DNA of 64,000 nucleotides, from the NCBI GenBank assembly GCA_964605655.1, contig CAZSDK010000005.1, forward strand, positions 62,001 to 126,000. The letters are read 5' to 3'. Below, piece after piece: positions 11,501 through 20,700 of this stretch. The notes under the pieces were generated by a model. That model did not search any database. It saw only the letters and a list, made by a program, of their open reading frames with translations, and had not been told where the DNA came from. This stretch comes from JAKLIX01 sp964605655. GTDB lineage: Bacteria > Bacteroidota > Bacteroidia > Bacteroidales > CAIXZF01. Each line of letters starts with the position of its first letter. Position 1 is the first letter of the stretch. A program made the position numbers and the translations under genes.

Positions 11501-14500
11501 GTGTTACCGTGAATCCTAAACCTCTTGCCACCGTGAGCGCTGTCACCAATCCCATTTGTGCAGGTAGTACCCTGGAACTTTTGGGTACGGGTTCAGGGGG
11601 CAGCAACACCACTTATGTATATACCTGGAGCGGGCCTTCCTTCTCTTCCAGCAGTCAGAATCCGACCATCCCCAATGCCCAGACTTCCAACGGAGGCCTT
11701 TACAGTCTCTTTGTGAAAGACGGGCAGACGAACTGTACTTCCACCCTGGCCACCATCACCATCACCGTGTGGTCATTACCCACGGCCACGGCCTCTTCAC
11801 CCGGGCCCACACAATGTGCCAACAACACAGTGCAGCTGATAGGCAGCGGTTCCGGAGGCAGTGGAGGAGGATTCACTTACGAATGGGGCGGACCCAGCGG
11901 ATACTCTTCTACCAACCAAAATCCATCGCTTACCAATGCGCAGCCCAATGTCACCGGAAGCTACTGCCTGACCGTGACCGACAGCCACCAGTGTAAGTCC
12001 ATCAATACGGCCTGTGTCAGTGTAACGGTCAATGCAAGACCCGTGGCCATTGCCTCGGCCATACAGACCACTATCTGTGCCAACGAAAGCATACAGTTGA
12101 CCGGAACCGCATCCGGAGGGAACAGTGCTTCCTACACTTACAACTGGTCAGGACCAGTCAGTTACTCATCGGTCGATCAAAATCCTGTCATCGCCAACGC
12201 ACAACCCAACAACTCAGGGACCTACTCCCTGACCGTTACCGACGCCAATAATTGTGCTTCCGCCACACCTTCTACCGTAGGCATTACGGTTCACCCCCTG
12301 CCCGTCGCCAATGCAGGAACCGATTTTTCCATCTTCAACGGGATGTACACCTCCCTGAACGGCAATGCCACCGGAGGGACCGGACAGTTCTCTTACGCAT
12401 GGTCACCTGCAGGGATGTTACTGAATTCTAACATACAGAACCCCCAGACGGTGAACCTGTTCAGCACCCAGACCTATACCCTTCTTGCCACCGACCTGAA
12501 TACCGGATGTATCAGTCTCCCTGACCAGATCACCGTGACGGTGACCGGAGGAGTGTTGTCGGTCACCACCGGTTCTGACCAGGACACTATCTGCTGGGGA
12601 CAATCCACGAACCTGATCACCAATCCCTCGGGAGGAGCCGGAAATTACACCTATTCCTGGACCTCAGTGCCAGCAGGGTTCACTTCAAGCCAACAAAATC
12701 CGGTCATCAGTCCCCTGGTCTCAACCAATTATACCGTGGTCATTTCTGACGGTTATAACACCGCTTCATCCACTACCCTCGTGACTGTCAATCCGTTACC
12801 CGAAGTCACCTTTGGTGGACCGCTTACCATTCAGTGTGTTGACTGGACCATATATCCGCTGGTCACCGGGACCCCGGTGGGTGGCACCTATTCAGGATCT
12901 GGTGTCACAGGATCCAACTTCAATGCTTCTTCGGTGGGCGTTGGTACCTATACCCTTACCTACACCTACACTGATGCCAACACCTGTACTAATTCAAATA
13001 CACGAACCATACAGGTGAACCCCTTACCCATTGTTTCTTTTAATGGTGTTCTTGCCGATCAGTGTGTGAGTGCAGAACCTTACCTGCTTACAGGTGGCGT
13101 TCCTGTCGGAGGCACTTATTCAGGGCCGGGAGTGAGCAGTGGGTTCTTTAACCCGTCCGTGGCAGGAACAGGGACCCATACCCTTACCTATACTTACAAG
13201 GATGGGACCAACTGCGTCAATTCCAATACCAACACCATTGTGGTGCATGCACTTCCGGTGGTCAGTATCAATGCTACCTATCCTGATCAATGTTATGCTG
13301 CCACTTCCTATACCCTTACCGGAGGTACGCCTGCAGGCGGATGGTACAGCGGTACTGCCGTGACAGGAGGAGAATTTAACCCGGAACAGGCCGGTATCGG
13401 AACCTATCCGATTACCTATCATTATACAGATCAGCATTCCTGTACTGATTCAACCTCCATTCCGGTGAACGTGGTCTTCAGACCACAAATCGGCGGTGTG
13501 GCCAAATATGATAATGTACCCCAGACCCTCATCGGGGATGTTAATATTGACCTTGAAGACCAGGTCGGGACGGTGATTAGTTCAACGACCTCCCAGACAG
13601 GGACGGGAGCCTATGATTTCAAATGCCTTTATGATGCCACTTTCCAGTTAGCGGCTTCTTCAAACAAACCCACCGGCAGCATCAATTCGACAGATGCTTT
13701 GATGGCCGTCAGGTTTGGTCTTGGTATGATCACTTTGGCACCTCTCAGGCAGGTAGCTGCCGATGTTAATGGCAATGGCAGCTGGAATGCCGGTGACGGC
13801 CTGCTGATCATGAAACGCTTCGTTGGTTCCATCACCACCTTCCCCGTCGGAAACTGGCAGTTTGAGATCAACAATCCTGTTCCAGTGAACGCTGCTGACG
13901 AGGTCAGAGACATTCTAAGTATTTGTACCGGAGATGTTGACGGGTCGTACATCCCGCCAAGCAAAGCTCTGCCTTCCGTACCCTTCGATATTCACGGGCA
14001 AATGCCTACCCCTGTTGGAAAAGAGATAAAGATTCCTGTCTATGCAGAAACAAGGATTCAAACAAGTGCCATATCAATGGTCATTGAACTTCCGGGCGAT
14101 TACCTCAGTTTGAGCGGAATACAAACTGAGTTACAAGGTTCAATTTACGAAGCCAGTCAGCACGAAGTGAGATTTGCCTGGTATCAGCTTCAACCTGTGA
14201 CCTTTGAAAAAGGAGATATCCTTATGACATTGCGTCTGAGAGTCCTTCCTACCGATCAGAATATGTTGCCTAAAGAACTGAATATGAGCCTGGGAGGAGA
14301 GACCGAATTTGCTGATGCAGCAGCAGTAAAAATTGAAAATTACAAACTGGGGGTCCCAAAGATCATCCTTACCGACCAGACTAACGGTTGGAGTCAAGAT
14401 GCTGCTTTCCTGGGTTCCAATATCCCCAACCCTTTTGATTACATTACCGAGGTTCCCTATTACCTTCCTGAAGAAAGCCAGGTTTTCCTTGAAGTGACGG

Positions 14501-14673
14501 ATATTTTCGGGAAAGTCCTGATCAGCCTCGTTGACGGAGAGGTTCAGAGCGGAATGCACCAGGTGAGCATCGACGGAAGTAAGTTGCCTCCCGGGATCTA
14601 TCTATACAGAATCAGAGCTGCCGGTAAGACCAGCCGATTTGAAGAATCTAAAAAAATGGTAATTACACGGTAA
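5572..14673 (+). CDS. Giant Ig-repeat cohesin-like/dockerin protein, T9SS type A cargo (about 3,033 aa)
   Basis: The ATG at 5572 is preferred over the one at 5545 because it puts a classical signal peptide (MYKKVFILMMALLCAGKIYA) at the N-terminus. An N-terminal cohesin-like domain (5630-6070) and two PKD-like units come first. Repeat blocks follow: a 168-codon two-domain module (6622-7125), ten Ig-like units of about 78 aa (7126-9462), the module again (9463-9960), nine Ig-like units of about 87 aa (9961-12303), the module a third time (12304-12801), and three 'GGTYSGxGV' units (12802-13480). The C-terminus has a CnaB-like domain, a dockerin-like pair (about 13660-13960; loop DVNGNGSWNAGD, closing GDVDGSY), a cohesin-like domain, and a T9SS type A sorting domain (about 14385-14670, with NIPNPFD). 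Most Ig units carry WSGP and GTYTVTVTD signatures and few cysteines. No enzyme domain is seen. The inferred role is surface matrix or adhesion; the partner specificity of the dockerin is unknown. Confidence 0.88.
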   Translation: MYKKVFILMMALLCAGKIYAQPTVTIGNVTSCCNSAGVTVNVPVTATNFTGSNALGAIAFFITYPTAGLVYDTVVNLHPDLAANGFFIENAMTNPVNQVGIAWFGGGSSGVPIASGTLFTIRFTYTCAAAAVSQLSFNLNQPTKTETFNALGDVITSVVYTSGSITKANIGTVGSITGNATVCAGQTNVQYSVASVSNASTYTWTVPGNASIASGQGTNTISVDYGNTATSGTIQVTASDLCGNTNNNTLSVTVNPKPSGTGTITGDSPVCQGTTHIYTVTGILNATSYTWTLPSGWNPSSGTNVTPTNSISITFSPTAATGPLTVVGTNSCGTQYTTNNTLSITVNPMPTANAGGDQTIYNGQNTTLSGSATGGTGTYSWSWTPAIMIQGLTIIPNPTTVYLSADQTYTLVVTDQLGCVSLPDQMTVIILGIPLSISSISATPSTICQGQTSQLSVTPSGGSTTYTYTWAPAGSIQGSNTISNPVANATVTTEYTVTVNDGSSTKTGSVTVTVNPLPPATAGSNTPVCAQQTLNLTSGGGVSYDWSGPNGFTSTSQNPSISNVTTAASGTYTVTVTSSLGCTKTATTTVQINALPVPFATSNGPICSGSNLILTGSGGAGYSWTGPNSFSSTLQSPVIPAASTLYSGTYTLLVTAGTGCQASTTLPVTVYALPTPTASNDGPKCTGNTLCLNATGGVSYNWSGPLGFSSNQQNPCITTATVSNSGTYTVTVTDANSCSNTTTTTLTVWALPTPTASNNSPKCVGATVNLTSGGGTGYQWAGPDGFTSNLQNPVLTNVSSANGGTYTVTVTNANGCTNTTTTIVTINPLPTPIANNNGPKCTGVNVSLSASGGESYNWSGPGTFSSTLQNPVLINTTSAMTGTYAVTVTDANGCSASATTNVTVWDLPVPMAGSNSPVCLGTTLDLTAGGGNLYTWNGPSFTSNEQNPSITNITLGGAGTYNVTVTDDNGCSASTSVTVVVYDLPPAAANSNTPVCFDNQLNLTSSGGVTYAWTGPNAFTSGNQNPSITNVTLAASGVYSVLVTDNHGCQKTATTTVLINALPNPTASNNSPLCLGATINFSAAGGVIYAWSGPNGFNASTSNPSINNATLAANGLYSVTVTDANTCKATATTTVVVYSLPVPTISSNTPLCVGDNLDLTSGGGTNYIWSGPDGFSSNDQFPFINNVTLANAGVYSVTVTDAHNCQNTINTTVVINALPVPTISSNSPICAGATLNLSAGGGISYSWSGPNGFTSTLQNPSIVNATIAASGLYTVTVTNSNQCREEISININVNELPIANAGNDFTINYGIFTTLSGSGTGGSGNFSWNWTPTALLVNPNLQNPQTTNLTSTTTFTLVVIDNSTQCQSLPDQVVVTVGGGPLTLVLTAGNEAICLNKSTQLNATASGGNGNYTYTWASDPVGFISSVSNPTVTPLVTTKYYVTISDGYNTENDSITITVWELPVAITTPANTELCTLTTLNLNGSATGGNSTSYSYAWSGPNSFNSLIQNPSITNVQTSNAGTYSLTVTDANGCKSENTATTILVVNLRPSATASALPLIVCENESIQFTGSGTGGTGTTYTYEWSGPDAFTSNIYNPSITSAQLVNNGTYYLTVTDIKGCSSTNTASVLITVHARPTASASVVNAEICSGLTIELQGNGSGGLPPNYAYNWSGPNGYTSSTQNSNILDAQPNQSGTYSLTVTDQNNCSSVNPATVLVTVWARPTATAGVTFTAPLCTGNNFQLQGTATGGSGTGYQYSWTGPDNFTSALANPSITNVQTINNGTYLLTVTDNHNCASENIASVDVTVLTRPTASASVTVPAICANQTINLIGNASGGVGPYTYSWTGPGTFTSTDQNPIRPNATVAMTGTYTLNVTGSNQCPNASSSTVSVTVYARPNAVALTSNGTICANNTIQLIGSASGGSGSPYTYSWSGPNSFTSTTQSPTITNAQPVATGSYCLTVSDAHCSSVNTACVSVTVNPKPLATVSAVTNPICAGSTLELLGTGSGGSNTTYVYTWSGPSFSSSSQNPTIPNAQTSNGGLYSLFVKDGQTNCTSTLATITITVWSLPTATASSPGPTQCANNTVQLIGSGSGGSGGGFTYEWGGPSGYSSTNQNPSLTNAQPNVTGSYCLTVTDSHQCKSINTACVSVTVNARPVAIASAIQTTICANESIQLTGTASGGNSASYTYNWSGPVSYSSVDQNPVIANAQPNNSGTYSLTVTDANNCASATPSTVGITVHPLPVANAGTDFSIFNGMYTSLNGNATGGTGQFSYAWSPAGMLLNSNIQNPQTVNLFSTQTYTLLATDLNTGCISLPDQITVTVTGGVLSVTTGSDQDTICWGQSTNLITNPSGGAGNYTYSWTSVPAGFTSSQQNPVISPLVSTNYTVVISDGYNTASSTTLVTVNPLPEVTFGGPLTIQCVDWTIYPLVTGTPVGGTYSGSGVTGSNFNASSVGVGTYTLTYTYTDANTCTNSNTRTIQVNPLPIVSFNGVLADQCVSAEPYLLTGGVPVGGTYSGPGVSSGFFNPSVAGTGTHTLTYTYKDGTNCVNSNTNTIVVHALPVVSINATYPDQCYAATSYTLTGGTPAGGWYSGTAVTGGEFNPEQAGIGTYPITYHYTDQHSCTDSTSIPVNVVFRPQIGGVAKYDNVPQTLIGDVNIDLEDQVGTVISSTTSQTGTGAYDFKCLYDATFQLAASSNKPTGSINSTDALMAVRFGLGMITLAPLRQVAADVNGNGSWNAGDGLLIMKRFVGSITTFPVGNWQFEINNPVPVNAADEVRDILSICTGDVDGSYIPPSKALPSVPFDIHGQMPTPVGKEIKIPVYAETRIQTSAISMVIELPGDYLSLSGIQTELQGSIYEASQHEVRFAWYQLQPVTFEKGDILMTLRLRVLPTDQNMLPKELNMSLGGETEFADAAAVKIENYKLGVPKIILTDQTNGWSQDAAFLGSNIPNPFDYITEVPYYLPEESQVFLEVTDIFGKVLISLVDGEVQSGMHQVSIDGSKLPPGIYLYRIRAAGKTSRFEESKKMVITR
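6622..7125 (+). repeat. Two-domain PKD/Ig module, copy 1 of 5 (504 bp)
   Basis: The first half opens TANAGGDQTIYNGQ and closes SLPDQMTV; the second half carries STICQGQTSQL and YTVTVNDGS. The same pair occurs at 9463, 12304, 19204 and 27058. It separates different repeat blocks. Confidence 0.8.
7126..9462 (+). repeat. Ten tandem Ig-like units of about 234 bp (78 aa)
   Basis: Each unit opens with a SNxPxC motif, continues LTSGGGxxYxWSGPxGFTS and ends GTYTVTVTDANGC followed by a TTxVxINxLP linker. The average of 234 bases comes from 2,337 bases over 10 units. Confidence 0.85.
9463..9960 (+). repeat. Two-domain PKD/Ig module, copy 2 of 5 (498 bp)
   Basis: It opens with IANAGNDFTINYG, has SLPDQVVVTV at the middle and YYVTISDGYNTEND near the end. 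It lies between the 78-aa and 87-aa Ig blocks. Confidence 0.8.
9961..12303 (+). repeat. Nine tandem Ig-like units of about 260 bp (87 aa)
   Basis: Units open with TASAS or TATAS-like text and an ICANxT/ICxG motif, then a GSGGxxxxYTYxWSGPxxFTS core and a GTYxLTVTDxxxC strand with linker VxARP or similar. They are longer than the preceding block through an insertion before the WSGP strand. Confidence 0.83.
12304..12801 (+). repeat. Two-domain PKD/Ig module, copy 3 of 5 (498 bp)
   Basis: It opens with VANAGTDFSIFNGMYTSL, has SLPDQITVTV in the middle and YTVVISDGYNTASS near the end. It has the same length as copies 2, 4 and 5. Confidence 0.8.
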
Positions 14674-14739
14674 GCATACGAAGACATGAGAAAAGCGAGC
14701 ATGAAACACAGAACAGGAAATATTAACAGAAGATATTCA

Positions 14740-17700
14740 ATGAAGAAGCTGCTGGCCATACTATCCCTGGTTGTTGCCTTTAGTTCACCCGTATTCAGTC
14801 AGACCTCCATCAGTATAGGGCATGTTCCCCATTGCCCGAATGGTGAGGTCTTGGTACCCGTGACCTGCCAAAACCTTACCAATGTGGGAGCTATCTCCCT
14901 GTTTATCGCTTACGATCCCGCCTCCCTTACCTTTTTGGGAGTGACGGGCCTCAATCCCGCGCTGAACTTTGGTTTCCTGGAGTCAAGCAACCAGGTGGAC
15001 CCCACTACTTTTGGAATACAGTGGATGAGCAATGGTCTGCAATCGGCTAATCTCTTACCTACCGACACCTTGTTTTATGCCAGGTTCGATCACCTGGCAG
15101 GATCATCGACCCTGGATTTCGTGCTCAACACGCCCCATCTGTCAGAGATCTATGATTTTGATGGCAATGTGGTGAGCAATGTCACGTTTAACAACGGCAG
15201 TGTCGACATTCCTGCTGCCATTGCCATCAACCCCGGTGGCACTACCGTATACTGTGTCAATGACCTGTTGCACCTGACCACCAGCCCGGCAGGAGGAGGC
15301 GGAACAGAATATTCCTATCTCTGGAGCGGACCAGGAGGTTTCACTGCCACTACCCAAGATATCAGCATCCCTGACATCCAGTTAATACAGGCGGGTATCT
15401 ATTCTGTGATCGTCACTGAAGACAACAGTCTGTGCAACAGTTCTTTCTCAGAGACCGTCATCATCAACCCTATTCCCCTGGCCGATCCTGTCGCCAACTT
15501 CACCATTTGCAACGGGAACAACAGCAACCTTTTCACTTTTACCGGTCCCATTCCAGGTACAGTTTTCAGCTGGACCAACGACAACCCGGCCATAGGACTC
15601 AGTGCCTCTGGTACCGCTACCCTTCCCGTTTTTCAGGCAGTCAATAACGGTACGAGCCCGGTCGACGCCACCATCACGGTAACACCATCCTTTACCAACG
15701 CCGGTCTTACCTGCACCGGACCGTCCATTACCTTTACCATCACCGTGAACCCTTCCGGGCATGTTAACGACCCCACTGACCTGGTTGTTTGTAACGGGCA
15801 ACAGACTTCCGTCACCTTCAGCACAAACAATACCGGTGGAACCAGTACCTATGCTTGGTCCTACACCGCTCCCAATATCGGCACTCCAGCCCTGAGTGGC
15901 ACCGGTAACATTGCCGACTTTGACGCTTCAAATCTGACCACGGCACCCATCGTCGCTCCTTTCACCGTGACACCTACCTTTACCAATCAGGCCATCAGCT
16001 GTACCGGACCTTCACAGACTTTTACCATTTCTGTGAACCCACTGGGACAGGTGATCGATCCCTCCGACCTGGTCGTCTGCCACAACCAGGTCACTTCGGT
16101 CACTTTCAGCACCAACAACACCGGCGGCACCAGCACCTATGCCTGGTCGTATACCGCACCGAACATTGGTACGGCTGCTTTAAGCGGAACAGGTGATATC
16201 AACAACTTCAACGCTCAAAACACCACTACAGCGCCCATTGTTGCGCCTTTCACCGTGATTCCCACTTTCACCAACCAAACCATCAGCTGTCCAGGTCCGT
16301 CACAGACCTTTACCATCACGGTCAACCCGCTGGGCCAGGTGGTTGATCCCGCCGACCTGGTCGTCTGTCACAATCAGGCCACTTCAGTCACTTTCAGCAC
16401 CAACAACACCGGGGGTACCAGTACCTATGCCTGGTCCTATACCGCACCCAACATTGGGACTCCAACACTCAGTGGCACTGGCAACATCGCCGGCTTCAAT
16501 GCTTTGAATACCACTACTGCGCCTATCGTCGCTCCATTTACTGTGATCCCTACCTTCACAAACCAAGCCATCAGCTGTCCCGGTCCTTCACAGACCTTTA
16601 CCATCACTGTTAATCCATTGGGACAAGTTGTTGACCCCACCGACCTGGTCGTTTGTCACAACCAGGCCACCTCAGTTACCTTCAGCACCAACAATACCGG
16701 CGGTACCAGCACCTATGCCTGGTCGTATACTGCTCCAAACATTGGTACGCCAGCCCTGAGTGGCACCGGTGACATCACCAGCTTCAACGCTCAAAACAAC
16801 ACTACAGCGCCCATTGTAGCGCCTTTCACAGTGATCCCCACCTTCACCAACCAGGCCATCAACTGTCCCGGTCCTTCCCAAACTTTTACCATCACGGTTA
16901 ATCCTTTAGGACAGGTAGTTGATCCCACCGACCTGGTTGTCTGCCATAACCAAGCCACCTCAGTTAACTTCAGCACCAACAATACCGGTGGCACCAGCAC
17001 CTATGCCTGGTCGTACACTGCTCCTAACATTGGTACGCCAGCCCTGAGTGGAACAGGTGACATCACCAGCTTCAATGCCCAGAATACCACCACGGCCCCC
17101 ATCGTGGCACCTTTCACCGTGATTCCCACCTTCACCAACCTTGCCATCAGCTGTCCCGGTCCTTCCCAGACCTTTACCATCACGGTTAACCCGCTTGGAC
17201 AGGTGGTTGACCCCACCGACCTGGTTGTCTGCCACAACCAGCCCACCTCGGTCACTTTCAGCAGTAACAACACTGGTGGTACCAGCACCTATGCCTGGTC
17301 CTACACTGCACCGAATATTGGCACTCCGGCTTTAAATGGATCCGGCAACATCACCAGCTTCAACGCTGTCAACACCACTACAGCTCCCATCGTGGCTCCT
17401 TTCACCGTGATCCCCACCTTCACCAACCTTGCCATCAGCTGTCCCGGTCCTTCACAGACCTTTACCATCACGGTCAACCCACTGGGACAGGTGGTTGATC
17501 CCACCGACCTGGTTGTTTGTCACAACCAGGCTACCTCGGTCACTTTCAGTACTAACAATACCGGCGGTACCAACACTTATGCCTGGTCTTACACTGCACC
17601 CAACATTGGTACGCCTGCTTTGAGTGGAACCGGTGATATTACCAGCTTCAACGCACAAAACATCACTACAGCGCCCATTGTAGCGCCTTTCACCGTGATC

Positions 17701-20700
17701 CCCACCTTCACCAACCTGGCGATCAGCTGTCCCGGTCCTTCCCAAACTTTTACCATCACAGTCAATCCTTTAGGACAGGTATTTGATCCCACCGATCTGG
17801 TGGTTTGTCACAACCAGCCCACATCGGTCACTTTTAGTAGTAACAACACTGGTGGTACCAGCACCTATGCCTGGTCATATACCGCACCGAACATTGGAAC
17901 ACCCACTCTCAGCGGCACCGGTAACATCACCAGCTTCAACGCTCAAAATACCACTATAGCGCCCATTGTAGCTCCTTTCACCGTGATTCCCACTTTCACC
18001 AACCAAGCCATCAGCTGTCCAGGTCCATCACAGACCTTTTCTATTACTGTTAACCCATTGGGACAAGTGGTTGATCCCACCGACCTGATCGTTTGCAATA
18101 ACCAGGCTACTTCGGTGACTTTCAGCAGCAACAACACCGGTGGTGCCAGCACCTATGCCTGGTCCTATACCGCACCAAACATTGGTACTCCGGCCTTAAG
18201 TGGAACAGGCAGCATCGCCAGTTTCAACGCTCAGAATACCACCACGGCTCCCATCGTGGCTCCTTTCACCGTGATCCCCACCTTCACCAACCAAGCCATC
18301 AATTGTACAGGACCGTCACAGACATTCACCATCACCGTCAATCCCCTCGGACAAGTGATCGATCCCACAGACCAGGTGGTTTGTAACGGGCAACAGACAT
18401 CCGTCACCTTCAGCACCAACAATACCGGAGGCACCAGCACCTACAGCTGGTCATACACTCCTCCCAGCATCGGTGTGGCAGTGAGTGGCAGTGGTGATAT
18501 CCCTTCCTTTACCGCTTCCAATGGAACATCCACCCCGGTGGTAGCTCCTTTTACCGTCATACCCACTTTCACCAACCTTGGCGTGAGTTGTCCCGGCCCC
18601 TCCCAGACCTTTACCATCACGGTCAACCCGGCAGGACAGGTCAATGATCCTGCTGATATTGTGGTTTGCAGCGGCGATCAAACCTCGGTGAGTTTCAGCA
18701 GCAACAATACCGGCGGCACGGTGACTTACAGCTGGTCATACACTGGTCCGAATATCGGCTTGGCCACCAGCGGATCCGGAGACATCCCCTCCTTCGCTGC
18801 CGTCAATGCAACGACAGCACCGGTAACCGCCACCTTTACCGTGACTCCGACCTTCACCAACCAGGTAGTAGGATGCCCGGGCATACCGCAGATCTTCACC
18901 ATCACGGTGAATCCCATCCCCACAGTCAATAACATCACTTCCACGGTATACTGTCACCCTCAATCCACAACTCCCATACTGTTTACCGGACCTGTCGCAG
19001 GGACCTCATTCAGTTGGGTGAACAGCAATCCCACCATAGGAATAGGGGGCTCGGGAACGGGCAATATTGCCTCTTTTCCGACTTCCAACCTGACGGCCGT
19101 GCCCAACATCGGTACATTCACCGTCACGCCGAGCTTTTCCAACCTGGGACTTACCTGTACCGGACCCACCAATACTTTTACCATTACCGTCAATCCAAGA
19201 CCCATTGCCAATGCAGGACCTGATGTTACCATACCCATGGGGACCTTCACTACCTTAAGCGGATCCGGTTCCAACAGTGCCGGACCTTATTCTTATACCT
19301 GGTCACCTCCGGGAATGCTTCTCAACAGCACCTTACAGAATCCGACGACCGTGTTGCTCAACGCGACCCAGGTATATACCCTCATCGTCACCGATCAGGG
19401 CACCCTTTGTCAGAGTCTGCCCGACCAGGTTACCGTCATCGTTTTCGGCGGACCTCTTACCGTTGTTCCATCAGCCACCCCTGATGTGATCTGTTATGGT
19501 GATTCCACACTCATTGAAGCCGGAGCCACCGGTGGTTCGGGATTGTACACCTATACCTGGACCAGCAACCCTGCCGGGTTTACTTCCTCACAAGCCACCT
19601 TCTATGACCATCCGACAGTGAATACGTGGTATATCTGTTCACTCTACGACAATTTCACCACACAAATCGATTCGGTGGAAGTTACTGTTAATGAACTCCC
19701 TATCGCATCGCCTGCTTCCAATACGCCGATTTGCGACAGTGCCGTTCTCAATTTGAGTTGCCCGACCACGAATGGTCTCCCCGGGTACACCTACCTGTGG
19801 AGTGCCCCCAACGGCTGGACCGATAACGTGGAGAATCCGGTCATCCCCATGGCAGACCTTTTCGGCAACTATAACACCACCTATACGGTCATTGTCACCG
19901 ACCAGAACAATTGCCATGACACTGCCACCACTGCGGTATTTATCAACCCCAAGCCGACGGTAGATGCCATTAACAACATTACGGTTTGTAATAGCTTGCA
20001 GACCCAGCCTTTGATATTCACAGGACCCGTGCCCGGGACCACTTTTACCTGGACCAACAGCGATCCGACCATAGGGATTCCTGCTACAGGTAACGGCGGG
20101 ATCCTTCCTTTTGCCGGTGTCAATACCGGTAATGCACCGGTAGTAGCCACCATCACCGTCACCCCTCATGCCAACGGCTGTGATGGAAATCCAAAAACCT
20201 TCACTATTACCGTATACCCAACACCCACGATCAATACCATCACCGATCAAACATACTGCCACGGAGATCTTACCCTGGTCACCACACCGGTGAGCGCAGT
20301 AAGCGGTACCACCTTTGCCTGGACCAACTCCAATCCTTCCATTGGGTTGGCGGCAAGCGGCGTCACCATTATCCCTTCATTTACCGCAAGCAATACTACC
20401 AATGCCCCTGTCTCGGGAACCATCACCATTACGCCAACGGCCAACGGTTGTGTAGGCATTGACAACTCCTATGTGATCGATGTCAATCCCATCCCGACTG
20501 CTGATCCGGTGAGCAGTTTCTCTATCTGCAATACATTTACTTCCAACCTTATAACAATAACAGGTCCTGTTACCGGAACTTTATTTACCTGGAGTAACAG
20601 CGATCTATCCATAGGCTTAGCTGCCGGCGGAACCGGTGATATCCCCTCCTTTACGGCGGTCAATACCGGGAGCGCACCTGTCACGGCCACCATCACCGTG

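Noticed and set aside
16384..18681. Series of minus-strand frames of 60-97 codons spaced every 288 bases
   Set aside because: They are antisense shadows of the 288-bp array; their spacing simply copies the repeat and they have no signals of their own.
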